From Mactra quadrangularis (lineage: Eukaryota > Mollusca > Bivalvia > Venerida > Mactridae): a DNA stretch of 64,000 bases. The stretch spans positions 35,671,108 to 35,735,107 of the forward strand of contig CM046305.1 of the NCBI GenBank assembly GCA_025267735.1, written 5' to 3'. Both the position numbers and the translations under genes were made by a program. Positions 10,270 through 23,500 of the stretch are shown piece by piece (position 1 is the first letter of the stretch; every line of letters starts with the position of its first letter). Below the pieces are notes generated by a model. That model ran no database searches. It was not told the DNA's origin and saw only the letters and a list, made by a program, of their open reading frames with translations.

Positions 10270-13200
10270 TATCGAGGGGTTACTGCCAGAACCTGCTATG
10301 TCCATATTTTGAAATTTTTCAGGAGGAACATTTTTCTGTTTCAAATGATAAAAAAATGATATTTTGAAAATTTAACGCAGTGGAGTAATTCATATGTATG
10401 TCATTGACAATATGATATATGTTTTTTAACATTATCTTTATTAACATAGTCACAAATAGCTAAAATTGTTCTGGCTCTGAAAATAGGCTCCTAAATATGT
10501 AATACATTCATGCCAAAACATGCTATAATCGCATAGCTGGTTTTGGTTGAATGAAATTTTTAATTTCTGTTTAAAACTTATTGTACCAAAACATGCTATG
10601 AAAAGATAGCATGCATTTAAAATTATATTGGAATGACATGAATTGTGCCAAAACATTCTATATATTGATAGGTTGTATTGGCAGAGACACTTAATGCAGA
10701 ATATAGCAAATAAACGGGACCAGATTATGACACAAGCTTATAGCTGCTTATGGCTCAACAATGAGGTGTACTTAAACAATAGTTTAGAGTCAATAAGATG
10801 CTAAATAGTGCTATATTGCATTCTTGTAAGGCACATCCAGTCAAATACCCAAGTACTTAGACAGTCAATTCTCAAAATCTAATACATGTACGAGATATTG
10901 TGACTCATAGCTATTGATAAGGTTTTTTAAGTCTCAATATGTAAATTTCTTAACATTTTCTTAAGTTTTCTTGTGTTTTTAACACCAGCAAACTACCTTT
11001 TTAACACTGTTTGAAGGTAAATGTACATTATACTGAAATAATTTAGCTGGTTATTTCTTTGGTCCTTTCTGTCAAAATGTAAAGTTCAGCAGAAAACTTA
11101 GTAACTTGTTTAGCATTTGTCATTGTTGACTTGTTTTTATTTGTATTTGACTTGACCAAGAGAATGTCTTCATCAAATGCAAACCTTAAGAAGCAAGCAC
11201 AAGGTTAAATTGTTAAAATCATTTTGAATACAGCTCGCGTGAAGCTTGTTTCTAAACTTTAACAGAATCTTACTGAAATGAAACATGACATACTTTAAAG
11301 CGATGGTATGACTTTTTCACCAAACTATTTGTAACACAAAATGAAGCTGGGGTGAAATAATATTTGTTGATAACTATAATGTTCACAAAGTGTACCTTCA
11401 TAATGTCTGTATAAATACTTTCATATAATTGGAATATTATAATTGAAATTCCTATATATGTGCTTTAAAAGGATATACAAAAGAGAGCTTGGTGTGGTTA
11501 ACATATGTTTTTATTCCTTTGTCATCCACCACAGTTATCTGAATAAAAAACATTAACCCCACCAGTAGTGACTGGAGAATCATTTTTGATTACTATTTAT
11601 ATTAGAGACCCTTTCCCATCTATATATGACCTCATAAAACAACTTGCCATTTCCATACTCAAACAGTACACAGTTGCATTTATTTTGAAAATGTCTTTGA
11701 GATAATTTGTAGCCTACAGTTTTTCTTATTTTTTGTATTTTATTGTCTTTAGTTTGTTGCTATTTCCATTTATGATATAAATATGGCTAATTAAGTTTAA
11801 TGAATTTCCAGTATTTGGTGAACAAATGTTCTCTTTGAGTGTGATATCTTCATCATCTGACTATCTGATTTAAATATGTCATCCAAGCATTGCCTGTCAA
11901 CACATTTTGTAACCATAGAATAATGTGCTTACCATTATGTTCGTTTCTTTTGTTAAATATTTGCCTTTTTTGTTGATGGAAAGAATGTTATGAATTTTAT
12001 TTCATTCTATCAATCTGTGGATACATGTTTCCATTCAGTAATCTATATAAAGTGATTTATACGTTAATGCTTTTAATCATCAGTGAAGTAGCTTCCAGGA
12101 CATTATCTGGTGTTGCTTGCTTATTCGTCATTTCTCTATACGGTATTAAACAATTTTAATTATCTGATGACTTTGGACAGCAGGTTAATTTTCATGTATT
12201 TCCGTGATTAGTTTAAGACCAATCATTTCATTCTTAATTCATTTAAATACAAATAGTATGGGTGCTATTATCCAACAGAAATTAAGTTATCAGGCCTCAT
12301 AAGTTACAAAATTGACTAGTTGTTTAAAGTAAAATCCCAGATAAAAACTTCACTTTTCTTACTATATAATTGTTTACGAGTATATACAAAAAAATATTAT
12401 TTGGATTTTGTTTAATTTGAAAGATATACACTCTAATAAGTTCATGCCACGAGGAGTCCTGTTATACCTTTACAAAAAAAGCAGCTTCATTGAGTTTTTT
12501 TAAACAAGAATCATTTTGTAAAGGTCTTCTCAAAATTATAGCATAATCAGTACAATAATGTTTAATGCCTGGAAAACATTTAAGTTCATGCCATGAGGAG
12601 TCCTTTTATACCTTTACAAAAAAAAAATCATTTAAGTATATGAAAACTAAGAAATCTTAAAAAATGAAATTATGCAACCCTACACAACTTTTGTTATTAA
12701 TATTTAACAGCTTCATTGAGTTTTTTTAAACCAAAATCAGTTTGTAAAGGTCTTCCCAAAATTATAGCATAATCAGTATAATAATGTTTAATGCCTGGAA
12801 AACATTTTGTTTACAATTAAACATTATTGTTATTTATAATAGCTTCTTATCACTTCCTATTTATCAAAACAAAGCAAACTGACTGCTAGGTCAAACTGAC
12901 ATTTCTTTACATAACTGGTTTAGAGCACCAAAACATAACATTAAGTTAAAGATGTGTTTCTGCCAAAAAGCTCTATCCCAATGTAGATGGTTTTAGCTGA
13001 TTAAATTACTGCTATAGAGTATAAGTGTGGCAGCTATATCAATATAGCTTGTTTTAGCATTAACAAATGATTCTAAAATTTGTTCTTTTCTGCCAAACAA
13101 AACCACCTATCTGACGATAGCACGTTTTGGCATTTTCAAAAGTATCATTTAATATTAATACCCTTCATGCCAAAATGAGCTATCTTGTTATAGAATGTTC

Positions 13201-13451
13201 TGGTTCCATTGATTGTTGTTTCAATGTTAAAAGTTACCAGCTATGTACATATAGTCTGATTTGGCAAAGAGGTATTACAAGGTTAGAAAGATAGCTGGTC
13301 TGGTTTTTATTACATAATGTTAGTTGTAATTAAGATATGATCTTGTAAATTAGTGCAAAATATGCGGATTGACATGCACTTTCAGAAAATGTAAAAAAGT
13401 GAAAATTGGAAAAAATGGTATATAGCATGTTCTGGCAATAACCCCTCGATA
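10270..13451. mobile_element. 3.2-kb TIR element with palindromic subterminal repeats, no ORF
   Basis: ATCGAGGGGTTACTGCCAGA at the left is matched inverted at about 13430-13451 (CTGGCAATAACCCCTCGAT). Just inside both ends lie degenerate hairpins built on CCAAAACATGCTAT and its complement ATAGCATGTTTTGG: three at 10510-10675 and about six at 12960-13300. No long coding frame was found. The target duplication cannot be settled because the terminus is flanked by AT-rich palindromic sequence. The superfamily is unknown. Confidence 0.7.
12437..12809. repeat. Two-fold direct repeat inside the 3.2-kb element
   Basis: AGTTCATGCCACGAGGAGTC and the following CAGCTTCATTGAGTTTTTTT to GCCTGGAAAACATTT block recur after about 150-220 bp. 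The second copy has an extra inserted stretch in the middle. Confidence 0.8.
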
Positions 13452-13710
13452 TTATACGTTCAATGACCAAAAGCCTGGGAATAGCCATTGTTGACAAACA
13501 CAGTAGTTAGCAGAGTAATGTATCATGGGATAACCTACGATGGGGAATAGTGAAAAATCCTAATTTCATACTGTCAAACTTGTTGCTAGTTTAGGTCATA
13601 ACTAAATAACATAATCAATCAGGCTAGAGCTTGAGAAAAATTACATTTAATATGAAAACTGCTTAACCTACCAGTCCAAAGCCTACAACTAGTATTAGTA
13701 GTAACAATCA

Positions 13711-13926
13711 ATAGACTATATCCGGAATTCAAATATTTGGGTTTTCCCCTGCGGTACAAACAAACTTTCACCATTACAATGAAAACATGTGTACAAAGAA
13801 CAATAGGATTTATAGGATTTAATCCATAGTTCATGCTATTTAACAAAAATGTGTAGAAAACTTTGTTTGTACCGGCTGTGCACGGACGGAAAAACCCATA
13901 AATTTGAATTCCGGAATTAGGTCTAT
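13711..13926. mobile_element. MITE with about 55-bp inverted ends
   Basis: ATAGACTATATCCGGAATTC on the left and GAATTCCGGAATTAGGTCTA on the right are inverted copies. The match continues inward through GGGTTTT and GGTACAAACAAA. Confidence 0.75.
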
Positions 13927-14158
13927 TCAGTATTGATATAGATAATAACTTAATTTACATAGTCAGGCTAGTTGATAATTTTGTCCATTACTACATAGTA
14001 AATCAGGCTGGTGCTCAAGAACAAATTTGAGGTGATGAAGGTTATCATCATCATCATAATAATCATTAAGATAGTCTTAAATAATCTTAAAATTACACAA
14101 AAAAAACACTGAAATATATCCATAAATATAGAAAACAAATAAATCAACAAATATTCTG

Positions 14159-14480
14159 TAGCCTGTTCAATTACCCTAAATGTTCCAAAACATTCCGTAA
14201 CGCTACATTCGGAACTCCTCGGCCATTCGCTGCGAATAATCTAATCTAATAAACAAATATATAAATACGATCGTTAAGGCAATGAGTGATGTTCAAAATT
14301 TATGGACTAAAAACAAAACATCACTCATTGCCTAAACGATCGTATATTTGTTTACTTCAACACCCATAGTTTCAAAATAGCGTCTAAATATGCCCGAGAT
14401 TATTCGCAGCGAATGGCCGAGGAATTTCGAATGTATCGTTACGGAACGTTTTGGAACGTTTAGGTTAATTGAACAGGCTA
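14159..14480. mobile_element. Near-perfect palindromic element downstream of the VWC gene stop
   Basis: Most of the 322 bp is an inverted repeat: GCCTGTTCAATTA at the left, TTAATTGAACAGGC at the right, and deeper pairing through CCATTCGCTGCGAATAATCT and GATCGTTAAGGCAATGAGTG. TA flanks both ends. It starts about 50 bp past the stop codon at 14532, so it is probably within the transcript's 3' untranslated region. Confidence 0.85.
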
Positions 14481-14531
14481 CTGTTATTAATACAATTATA
14501 TATTAAGTAATACAATACTATACAACACAAT

Positions 14532-17500
14532 TTATACTTGTGTTATTGCACATTTTCTATCCCCAACACTGGACTTATGACGACTTTGTGACACTTTGAC
14601 CGAAGTTGATTTAGATTTTGAATTTCTATGACTTAACACACTATCTAGCTCTTGTTGAAACAGATGAGTCTCTAAAACACCACTAGGTTGTTGTTCGTGT
14701 TGACTAGAATTTTTCTTTTTTCTCAACTGTGAACTACGACCTCCGCTAGAACTACGATGATTTGAGTTAGAATCATTTCTACCAAGAGATTTCGATCGTT
14801 TTTTATCCCATTTGTCAGTTTGAGTCTGAGCGTCATTATTGCCTAAAAGTAGGTCAGTTCTGTCACAGACGTCGATTGTATGAACATTTAATGAGGTCGG
14901 TCGATCAGGGGGCGGATAACTCTGTACTAAAAAGGGAGGAGTTAAATCCGTCACCTTGGAGGTCGGAGAATCTTTCATGGAATTCTGTAACAACTTCTGA
15001 CCAGATTTTCTTTCCTTACTTGACAGTCGTTTCCTTGGATTTTCTTTATTTAGAAGACTATCCGACAATCTATGGTGATTGTTTGATTGTCTTTCTTGTG
15101 ATTTAGATGATTTTAATCTATGGTATTGTTTTTGTGATGTTCTAGGCGATCTATTCGCACATACTTGAGGATCATTCTTTATCGGAAAACATCCCGCAGA
15201 ATGTCTTTTAAATAAATTACGTTTTTTATCTTTCTTTCCAGAACGTTCCTCCGTTTCATAGTTATATAACTGTGAGGCACATGCTCTCATTTTACTGCTA
15301 GGTACAGAGTTTCTATCAATGAATTGATCAGCATTTGTTGGTTTATGTAAAGGAAAAAACATATTTGACATATCTTTATCTAAACATGTTTTCTTATCAA
15401 ATTTCCTATTCACATTTCTACCTATAGTGTTCATACTAAATCCACCCACAGACATATTTTCATCTCCGGAGTCAATATGTCCACCATGCCAGCTATGTAT
15501 CATATTATCTGACAACTTTCCTCTCATTACATCATCTTTCTTTTTATTTTCTCTCTTTGGGGTAGATTTACAACTAGACTGTGTACTTGTATTTCCACTA
15601 GCTGTGTCGTCTGCTGTCACTGTATTTTTCTTTTTAGTCTCTTTACTTTGTTGTCTTCTAGACTCAGGACTGCTTGAACTCCCAGCACTTGTTATACATG
15701 AATGTAAGAAGTTTTTGTAAGAATTTACTGGATATTGAGAATCATTACTTATGGTGACCTCATTAGAATCAGGGTCACCTGTTTCTGCAGTAACTGTGGC
15801 AGAATTCACAGAATTTTCACTAAAAGATCTCTGAAGAGAACGAGAATTTGAACTTGTGTCGACTCGATTATGGGCAGAGTGATTTGTTTTATCTAACAAA
15901 TGAATAAGTCTTAGTTTTCTAAGTTCATCCTGTCGCCTGGTCACAATGATGTCACCAGGGTCTAACAAAGCAGTAGCCAGTCTACCAGAATCCATGGAGG
16001 TATTTGAACATGCACTTAAATTAACAATATTGTCTAGACTATGATTTGTAGCTGAATCTAGGTTAACATTACATGAGTTTCTATTTGACCTAGTTACATT
16101 TGAACTGAGTTCGTCTGGTTCTTTGTAAGCAACTCTTGCACCATGACTTTGATAGGGGGCAGCACGTGTAGGACTTTTAAATCCTCCTTTATAAGGTTGG
16201 TTAATTAAACTACCATTAGTTTTTAAATGTTCAGATTTGGATCGTGATAGATTTGGATGATTTATTGACGACCCTAAACCAGATGGTAGAATGCTACTAG
16301 AACTATGTTGTGTAGACTGTGTCTCATTTTTTGGTGGAAAGGAACCCAAAGATATACTCTGTCTGAAATTTGGACCATTTGGTGAAATTTGTGAACTAGT
16401 CCAAGATTGTGACATTGTGGTCGGATATCTTCGATTTTTCTGTAAGGGTCCAAACTGTCTATCAAGAAATCTTTTCACTGTAGAGTTAGCATCGTCTCCT
16501 AATACATCCAGACTGTGTCTATCATCAGTATTCCCAACATCAAAGTTAGGTGACTCTGGTGTACTGGACAATGACTCGGCAGACGTTGTAGATTCACCAA
16601 TATCAGTAGTACTGGACGAGAATGATTCATGATTTAAACCGTTACCAACACTTAAATGTTCACAATTATTTCTATAATTTCTTACAGTGTTTCTTAACTC
16701 CAAATTCAATGCTACAGTATTTTCACTTAGAGTATTTCTATTACTAGAGTTCCGTAGAGGAGTTGAGTTAAATATACCATCAGAATACCGATGACGATTA
16801 TTTCTGTTTCGGTTAAGTACACCCATTGTGATACCAGGCTGTCCACATGTAGAATTTCTAAAATGAATACTAATAGGATTGTTATCAACTGGAGTATTAG
16901 ATCCATCGAAACCATGTTCCAATCTACATCCAGCGTGATCTTGAGGTTGGAACGTACCAGAATCAACTATACAAGAGTTATGTCCCCTGATTTGTTGATT
17001 ACAAGAGTTATCTCTCCTGACTGGAGAATTTACATGATTACTAGGATTTACATGAGAATTATCACTTCTTACATGAGAACAATTATTTCCACACACTGAA
17101 TGACTGTTTACATGACAACTGTTACCCTGGCAACCATTTCCAGGGCTTCCATTGGCTGGTATAACATTACCATTACAATTTATAATATTACCATTAGATG
17201 TGATAATATTACCTCCAGAGTTAGAGAGTTCACTTCTAAGACAATTTGTACCTCCGTTTACAATATTTGAAGAGTTTCCAACATGTGATGGAGAGTTTAT
17301 GCTTCCATTATGAGAATGAAGTAAATTACGATTAGCGCTATGGCAATTTCTGTCACAATGGGATGATGTCACAGTTGTGTCCCCTTGGTGACCTCCATTC
17401 TGTGACTGGTTCCCACCACCTTCTATAGCTTCATATGGGGGAGGTTCCTCACCAGGTTGAGGTTTAGGGGGTGTATACGGGGGTGGAGGATCTTCGTATG

Positions 17501-17581
17501 GTGGCCGATGTATATCAAAGAAATCTGGTGTATAGTTAATACTGTCAAGGTCATCTAGAGGATCTCTTCTACGACTGTATC
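14532..17581 (-). CDS. VWC gene exon 5: giant cytoplasmic exon
   Basis: 3050 nt with one open frame from the acceptor CTTTCAG|GATAC to TAA at 14534-14532. It starts with acidic and Pro-rich sequence: RPPYED, PPPPYTPP and EPPPYEAI, of which the last two contain PPPY. It continues into Asn/Ser/His-rich low complexity with many NGN and SN runs, then basic stretches such as KKKNTV, KKDKKRNLFKR and LRKKKN near the end. No catalytic domain is visible. The length without stops in AT-rich DNA makes it a real exon. The tail is likely disordered scaffold. Confidence 0.9.
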
Positions 17582-20500
17582 CTGAAAGTATATATGTAAA
17601 AAAGTTAAAGCTGCCCAGCTAGTTCAGTTGGTAGCACGAAAGTCTACTGATCTAGAGATTGTAGGTTTGATTCCAGGGTGGGGCATACTTTTGTGGAGCT
17701 TGGTCATGAAATTATTTCTACGGTCTCTGACGAAGTATGTGTCTAGTAGTTGGTTAAATGCTAAATCCAGAGATTTAGCCGTTCCAGGAATGGGGAGTAA
17801 GTTGACTGACAGGGTAATATGACGTATGAAATGTTTTGCTACAGCATTAAACCCAACAAAATAAAAGTTAGAATGTGGTTTAAAGTCTGTTCCCAAATAT
17901 ATGTTCAGCAGACTTAACAATAAACCTTGATCATTGTAATTACTTTCTAGCAGGTGACCCTACCCATTTTACACCTGGGTGAAGTGGAACAACTGTAAAT
18001 TTCTTGCTACATGTATGTACATTCCAATATGAAAGTCAGGCTGCACAAACAAGAGTGCTTAAAGGTAATAAACAAAAACATCATAAAATTTAAAAAACTA
18101 TATCAATATTTACTTACTTCTGAGAGTCATAAGCAGCCTCCTTTGTCTAAATCTGTGTATTAAGAACAGTAATAAAGCCAAGATGAGGAAAGTTGTAACA
18201 GTACTAGCAACCAATCTTAATCCTAGATCTGTCATTGTGCTGTCTGCTGATGTACCTGTAATATAGCAAATAGTTCATTTAAACTTAACATATTTCATTA
18301 ATACACACTCATGGGTCAAAGTTCAAATTTTCAAAATCCTGAAATTTCTGATTTTCATGATTTTTCCACTCATTTTCATATAGTAAAAAGAACCTTTTCT
18401 TAATCTTTCTCAACCAGTCCTGAAAATTTTCACTAATACACCTTGAACATTATGGCATATTGTAAATGTTTAATGTTCCTACTACAATACAACACTGCTC
18501 TGACCAAAAGTCGATAATGCCATTCCTACTATTCAACAACAGGAGCAGTAGTTGAATAGAAGGCTGTCCTCTTAGGGATCTTGATGTTCCTGGTTTTATT
18601 TTCCATTTTTGGTTGGGTTAAAAGCTGTAGCAACAGATAGTATATATAGGTCATACCCTTCCTGGAAAGGCTTAATCTTTGGATTTAGCTGTTAACCAGT
18701 TACTAGGCTCATACTTCCGTCAGTGACTGACAAAGTCTGCCCTACAAACTCTCCTACAATTTAATAATGCCCCACCTACAATCCTAATACAGTACCCACC
18801 AAAAGTTTGGAGACAATTTCACTTTGTAGGCCTACTGACTAGCTTTTAACTAAAATTTGATCACTGTTTATTTTGAAATGCCTCTTAGTTTTGCTTTATG
18901 TTTTGCTTATCATTAATATTATAACTAAGACTACATAAATAGCATAAAAGCAGTGTTATGGAAGATAATTACCATGAATTTGGTTTTGGAGGCTTTAGGA
19001 TGTCAGATGCTGAATATTATAAGTGTGTTGCTTTCATGAAATTTGTTTTCATTTTATCATAAACGATTCTTAAATATACATGTACTAAAAATATTGATTC
19101 TGCAAAAATAATCATCGAAATTCAAGAATTGTAGCAAATTTCTTTTGTCTCCAAACTTTTGGTGGGTACTGTATCTAATGTAACTACTTCTTACCATCAT
19201 TATTTCTGCCTCCAGAAGGAATTCCTGTTATATTATCAGTGTTACCATTCTTATCAATACATTTAAAATGACAACATTCTTGATCTGTTATAATATGAGG
19301 ACAGTCTGGCGGTAAACAGGCAACTGTTTTACACATTGTTTCAAATCCCTTTGAACACAGACATGAGTAACAACGGTCATCTTTATATGGATAAAATCTT
19401 TGACCATCAGCAATCTTGTTACCTTCCCAGTCTATACATTCTAATGTGGAGACCACTGAAAATAGATAACAAATTATGATTTAATAAACTAAACATGCAT
19501 TAATGGGGTTTTTTGTTGGGTGTTACGCCATAGAAACGTGTTGGTCATATCACTGCAATCAGTCAACAAACTCACAGTTCCTGCGAAGACCGAATTTTTG
19601 GATTTGACCATTAACAAGTTACTAGGCGCATACTTGTCCAGTGGTCATCAGTGGTAGGAGATGGAATGGCTGCAATAATCAGTTTATGACAAAACTTATT
19701 CCCCACCCGGGAATCAAACCCATGAGCACTTGATAAGGACAAAACTTATTCCCCACCCGGGAATCAAACCCATGAGCACTTGATAAGTAGACTTGAGTGC
19801 TACCAACTGAGCAAGACAGGAGGCTTATGCTTTTATGCTATGACAAAACATGTTTTAAATAATGATAACACAGCATGTTTTAATGTTAAAACTATGTTGG
19901 ATCAAACTGTAGGCATTAGTTTAGATGTGTCAATTTAATAAGGGACTTTAGTCAGTTATTTCCCCTTGTACACTCTTCAAATAGGTAGGTCCTATTAGTT
20001 GGATTACTCGGATTTTATCCTTACTTTTTAATGTCAATTTGCCAAAATTAATCTTACATAACTTTTTTTGTAAATCATTTAATTTTTTGAAATTCAAGCT
20101 AAGTATTTTTAGGGTAAAGAACTATCTAAATTTCATCACTTCTGTTAATATCTTAATTAACAAAAAAGATATTACATAAAATATTTTGTTAGCCTTACAT
20201 AGAAATCAATGATAAAATCTGAGGATTCCAACTGTAAGGACCTATTTACCAATTGGATTGCTTCAGATTTTATCAGGGAAAGATAACTGACAAAAGTCCC
20301 TAATTACAGGTGATATAATGCTTAAATCAACAATAAAACATAGAAAGAAATTATTTCTTAAAAATTATACCGTCTTTTTCATATTTCTACAAAATCTTCA
20401 ACAGAAATATCAAAATTCTGCAGCATACAATCAAATCACCTAGTAACAGAATATAAACATTGACAGGTTGAAAAAACAGACATTGCAGAAAAAACAACAA

Positions 20501-23500
20501 AACCAAATTTTCTAGGAAAACTGCAGCATCTCTGTTATATTTCTGGTTAATGTTAAAACATACACATAAAACAAACTTTGTATCTGAGATAAAATATCTC
20601 CTACTGTTTTGAAACATTGGAAAAAAAGTTTCACGATATGAAATTATGTAAACTGTTTTCATACTAAACTTTCAAAAAAATACATCACTCAGAAAAAAAA
20701 CAATCTCCACACTTAAAGTTTATCAAAATAAAGGCTCCAAGCATTGGCCCTAAAAAACACATCCTTGCATGTAAAAGAAGTTCAGTACAAAACATCTTTG
20801 TTTAAAGTATAGCAAATTCTAAGAAAGCCAAAATGATAAAATAAAATGAAAACAAAACCTTGAAAAAGAAAACAAAATGTTTTCACTTCAGTGTAAATCT
20901 CACAAATTGACTACAAACAACATTTCCACATCACTTTTATTTTAATAATCAAAATAAAGACGGATAAGACCTCCAAGGTTTTCACTTTGAAATTATATAA
21001 AACTTCCAGAATCCCTACATCAAAGAACAATGTTTCTTTACACTACATGTATAAGTTTTATCATTTCTTTATATCTACTTTATTATTTTAACACATGAAA
21101 TAACAAATTATTACATCAAATGATTAAAGTTTTATCAGATTTTTAATTATTAAAATCATACATACATTAAGTCTGCAGAGCATTATAAAACTGATTGTAT
21201 ATTACCATATACTTTATAATAAACTCTCTAATGTCTAGATGAGGAGTCCTCTAACAAGAACAGGAATTTACGTTAATTTTTAAACTAGGCTGTCCAGTAG
21301 AACTATAGTCCAACAGAATTAACCTGAGCTTGACCTTTATGCAAGAATATATTAAACTCAGTATTTACAATCTATTTTTTGTCTTAGTTTGTAAATCGCT
21401 TTTTATCGGAAGCTTTCGGCAAAATACACATACTGAACAATTAATGTTGTTTTCATAAGAAAAAATACTTTGAAACTATGCCATAATATTGCTGACTTAC
21501 TTGTTCCCCCCAAAAATAATGTGTCCAAAAATGGATGGTATCTGGAACTCTAAATTTTGTTTTTCCACCAGCACTGACGTCACTAACAACTTTTTTTTCA
21601 ACATTTTTGCCAAAAATCAGAAGACTCAAAAAGTAATCCTATTTTCCTCTGAACATGTACCCATCATTGCAATGGTTAGGATCGTATTTGTCCAGTCACT
21701 GCTGGGAAAACCCCAAAAATTTGACTTCCATACATAGTTTATTAGTAAAATATTGAAATTTCAAGTTGTTTGCTCATGGGATGTGTAGTGCAATGTCTAG
21801 AGATTAAAGTAACAGAGAAGTCATTAATGATGGTGCATTTATTATACTGTTTATGGTAATTTCACATCAAATTATCAAAAGGAAGATTTTATAACTTCTA
21901 TGATTAGAACAAACAACATTTTTATATCCAAATAATACATTTATTAAACTAGAGTGATGGAAACATTAAACTTTCAATAAAACTGTTAAATAATAGAGGA
22001 ACTGCACCTAAACAAAAAATGTTTTCAATTTTTAGAAATTATTTATACAGCCTATAGGCTGGCACTAACTTTTTTGTGGTTAAATATGAAATTCTTATCT
22101 AATTTAAACTTTGCAGTTTATCAAATTGTTTAATGTGGTTATTAACAAAGGTAACCTCATCTTTCCAGACAATTTTCTTTCACTGCTACAAGCTTACCCT
22201 TATCCAAGGAGCCAACAACTTCTCTCAATAGATTAGGCCCACTGCTCTGGACCTAAGATTTAAACCATCAACAAGCACACATCTTAACTAAAAGCTGACA
22301 ACCACATTACTCAAATTTTTAATACAGATTTAGGAAGGAAATGGCAAAAGAAAATACTTTATGACCAAACTTCACATATGTATTGTAACAGGAGGATAAA
22401 AAGTTAAATGCCTGATACGAAGTTTGTACCCACTACCTTCAGCAAGTCAGAGGCTTCTCCATCTGAGCTAATCTGGCAAAAGAATATAAAATACAAATAT
22501 TTTAAAATGCCCTACAGATTGAGCAAACCAGGTGAGCAATGTTTAAATCTGCAACCAGGGTTAAAGACATTTAGATATTTAGAGCATCATAATGATCATA
22601 TGCCTGGCTTAAGACATCTGGGTACTAACGAACTTAATTATAACCAATTAGAGTTTACTATGGTAATTAGCAACATAATTGTACTATAAGAAGAGTAAGT
22701 TAAAACATTTAATTAGAGACAAAGAATATTCGAGTGAATCAAGTGTACAAGATATTTGGTACAGGATATAAAGTACATGTAATTTGGCAATGCTAAATGA
22801 ATGTTTTCCTATCTCATAACCAGGTGTTCAAAATTATGAATCATTGAACAAGGCAGAACATTTAAGTGTGATACGGTGCTTGACATTGCATTTCAACGCA
22901 TTTTAACAATTTCTTAGTTTTATAACAGGGGTCATTCACCAAACTCACAGTCCTTGGAAATGGCACATTGTCATGGCACATACATGATCCTTGCTGATTT
23001 AAATACTCACTTGTAACAGTACATCTGTATTCATGATTCATAAAAATAGTTACCTGTATGGAGATTATTGAATTATTAAAGATTATTTAGTATCTAATTC
23101 AGCAGGGTAAATAAATGTGCCACAAAATGATTAATAAAATTTATCACTACAAACAATCAAATCAAGAAATGACATTGAAGTTTAATCACACCATCACATA
23201 GTAAAACCTTCAATCATGTAGTATGATACAGTTTACAATATAATTATTTATATAACAGGAGATGAACATATGTTGTAACTATTTCAATGTTTTATACACT
23301 GATATGTCAATGTCAGTGATTAGATTTGTCTTGTTTATTTCTTAATATGAGGGATGTTCCAAAAATAATGCTGTACCAAATTGATACAAACTTGAGATGA
23401 ATGTTCCAAAAGTATACAGAAACATCAGGGTAGTTCCCAAAGGACACAAATTTTATTCATGAAGGTTGTCCCAAACTCAAAATTGATACAAATATATGAG

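Noticed and set aside
16791..17099. 102-codon plus-strand frame opposite the VWC gene's giant exon
   Set aside because: It is the antisense shadow of the Asn/Ser-rich coding exon; other shadows occur at 15427-15720 and 16291-16632.
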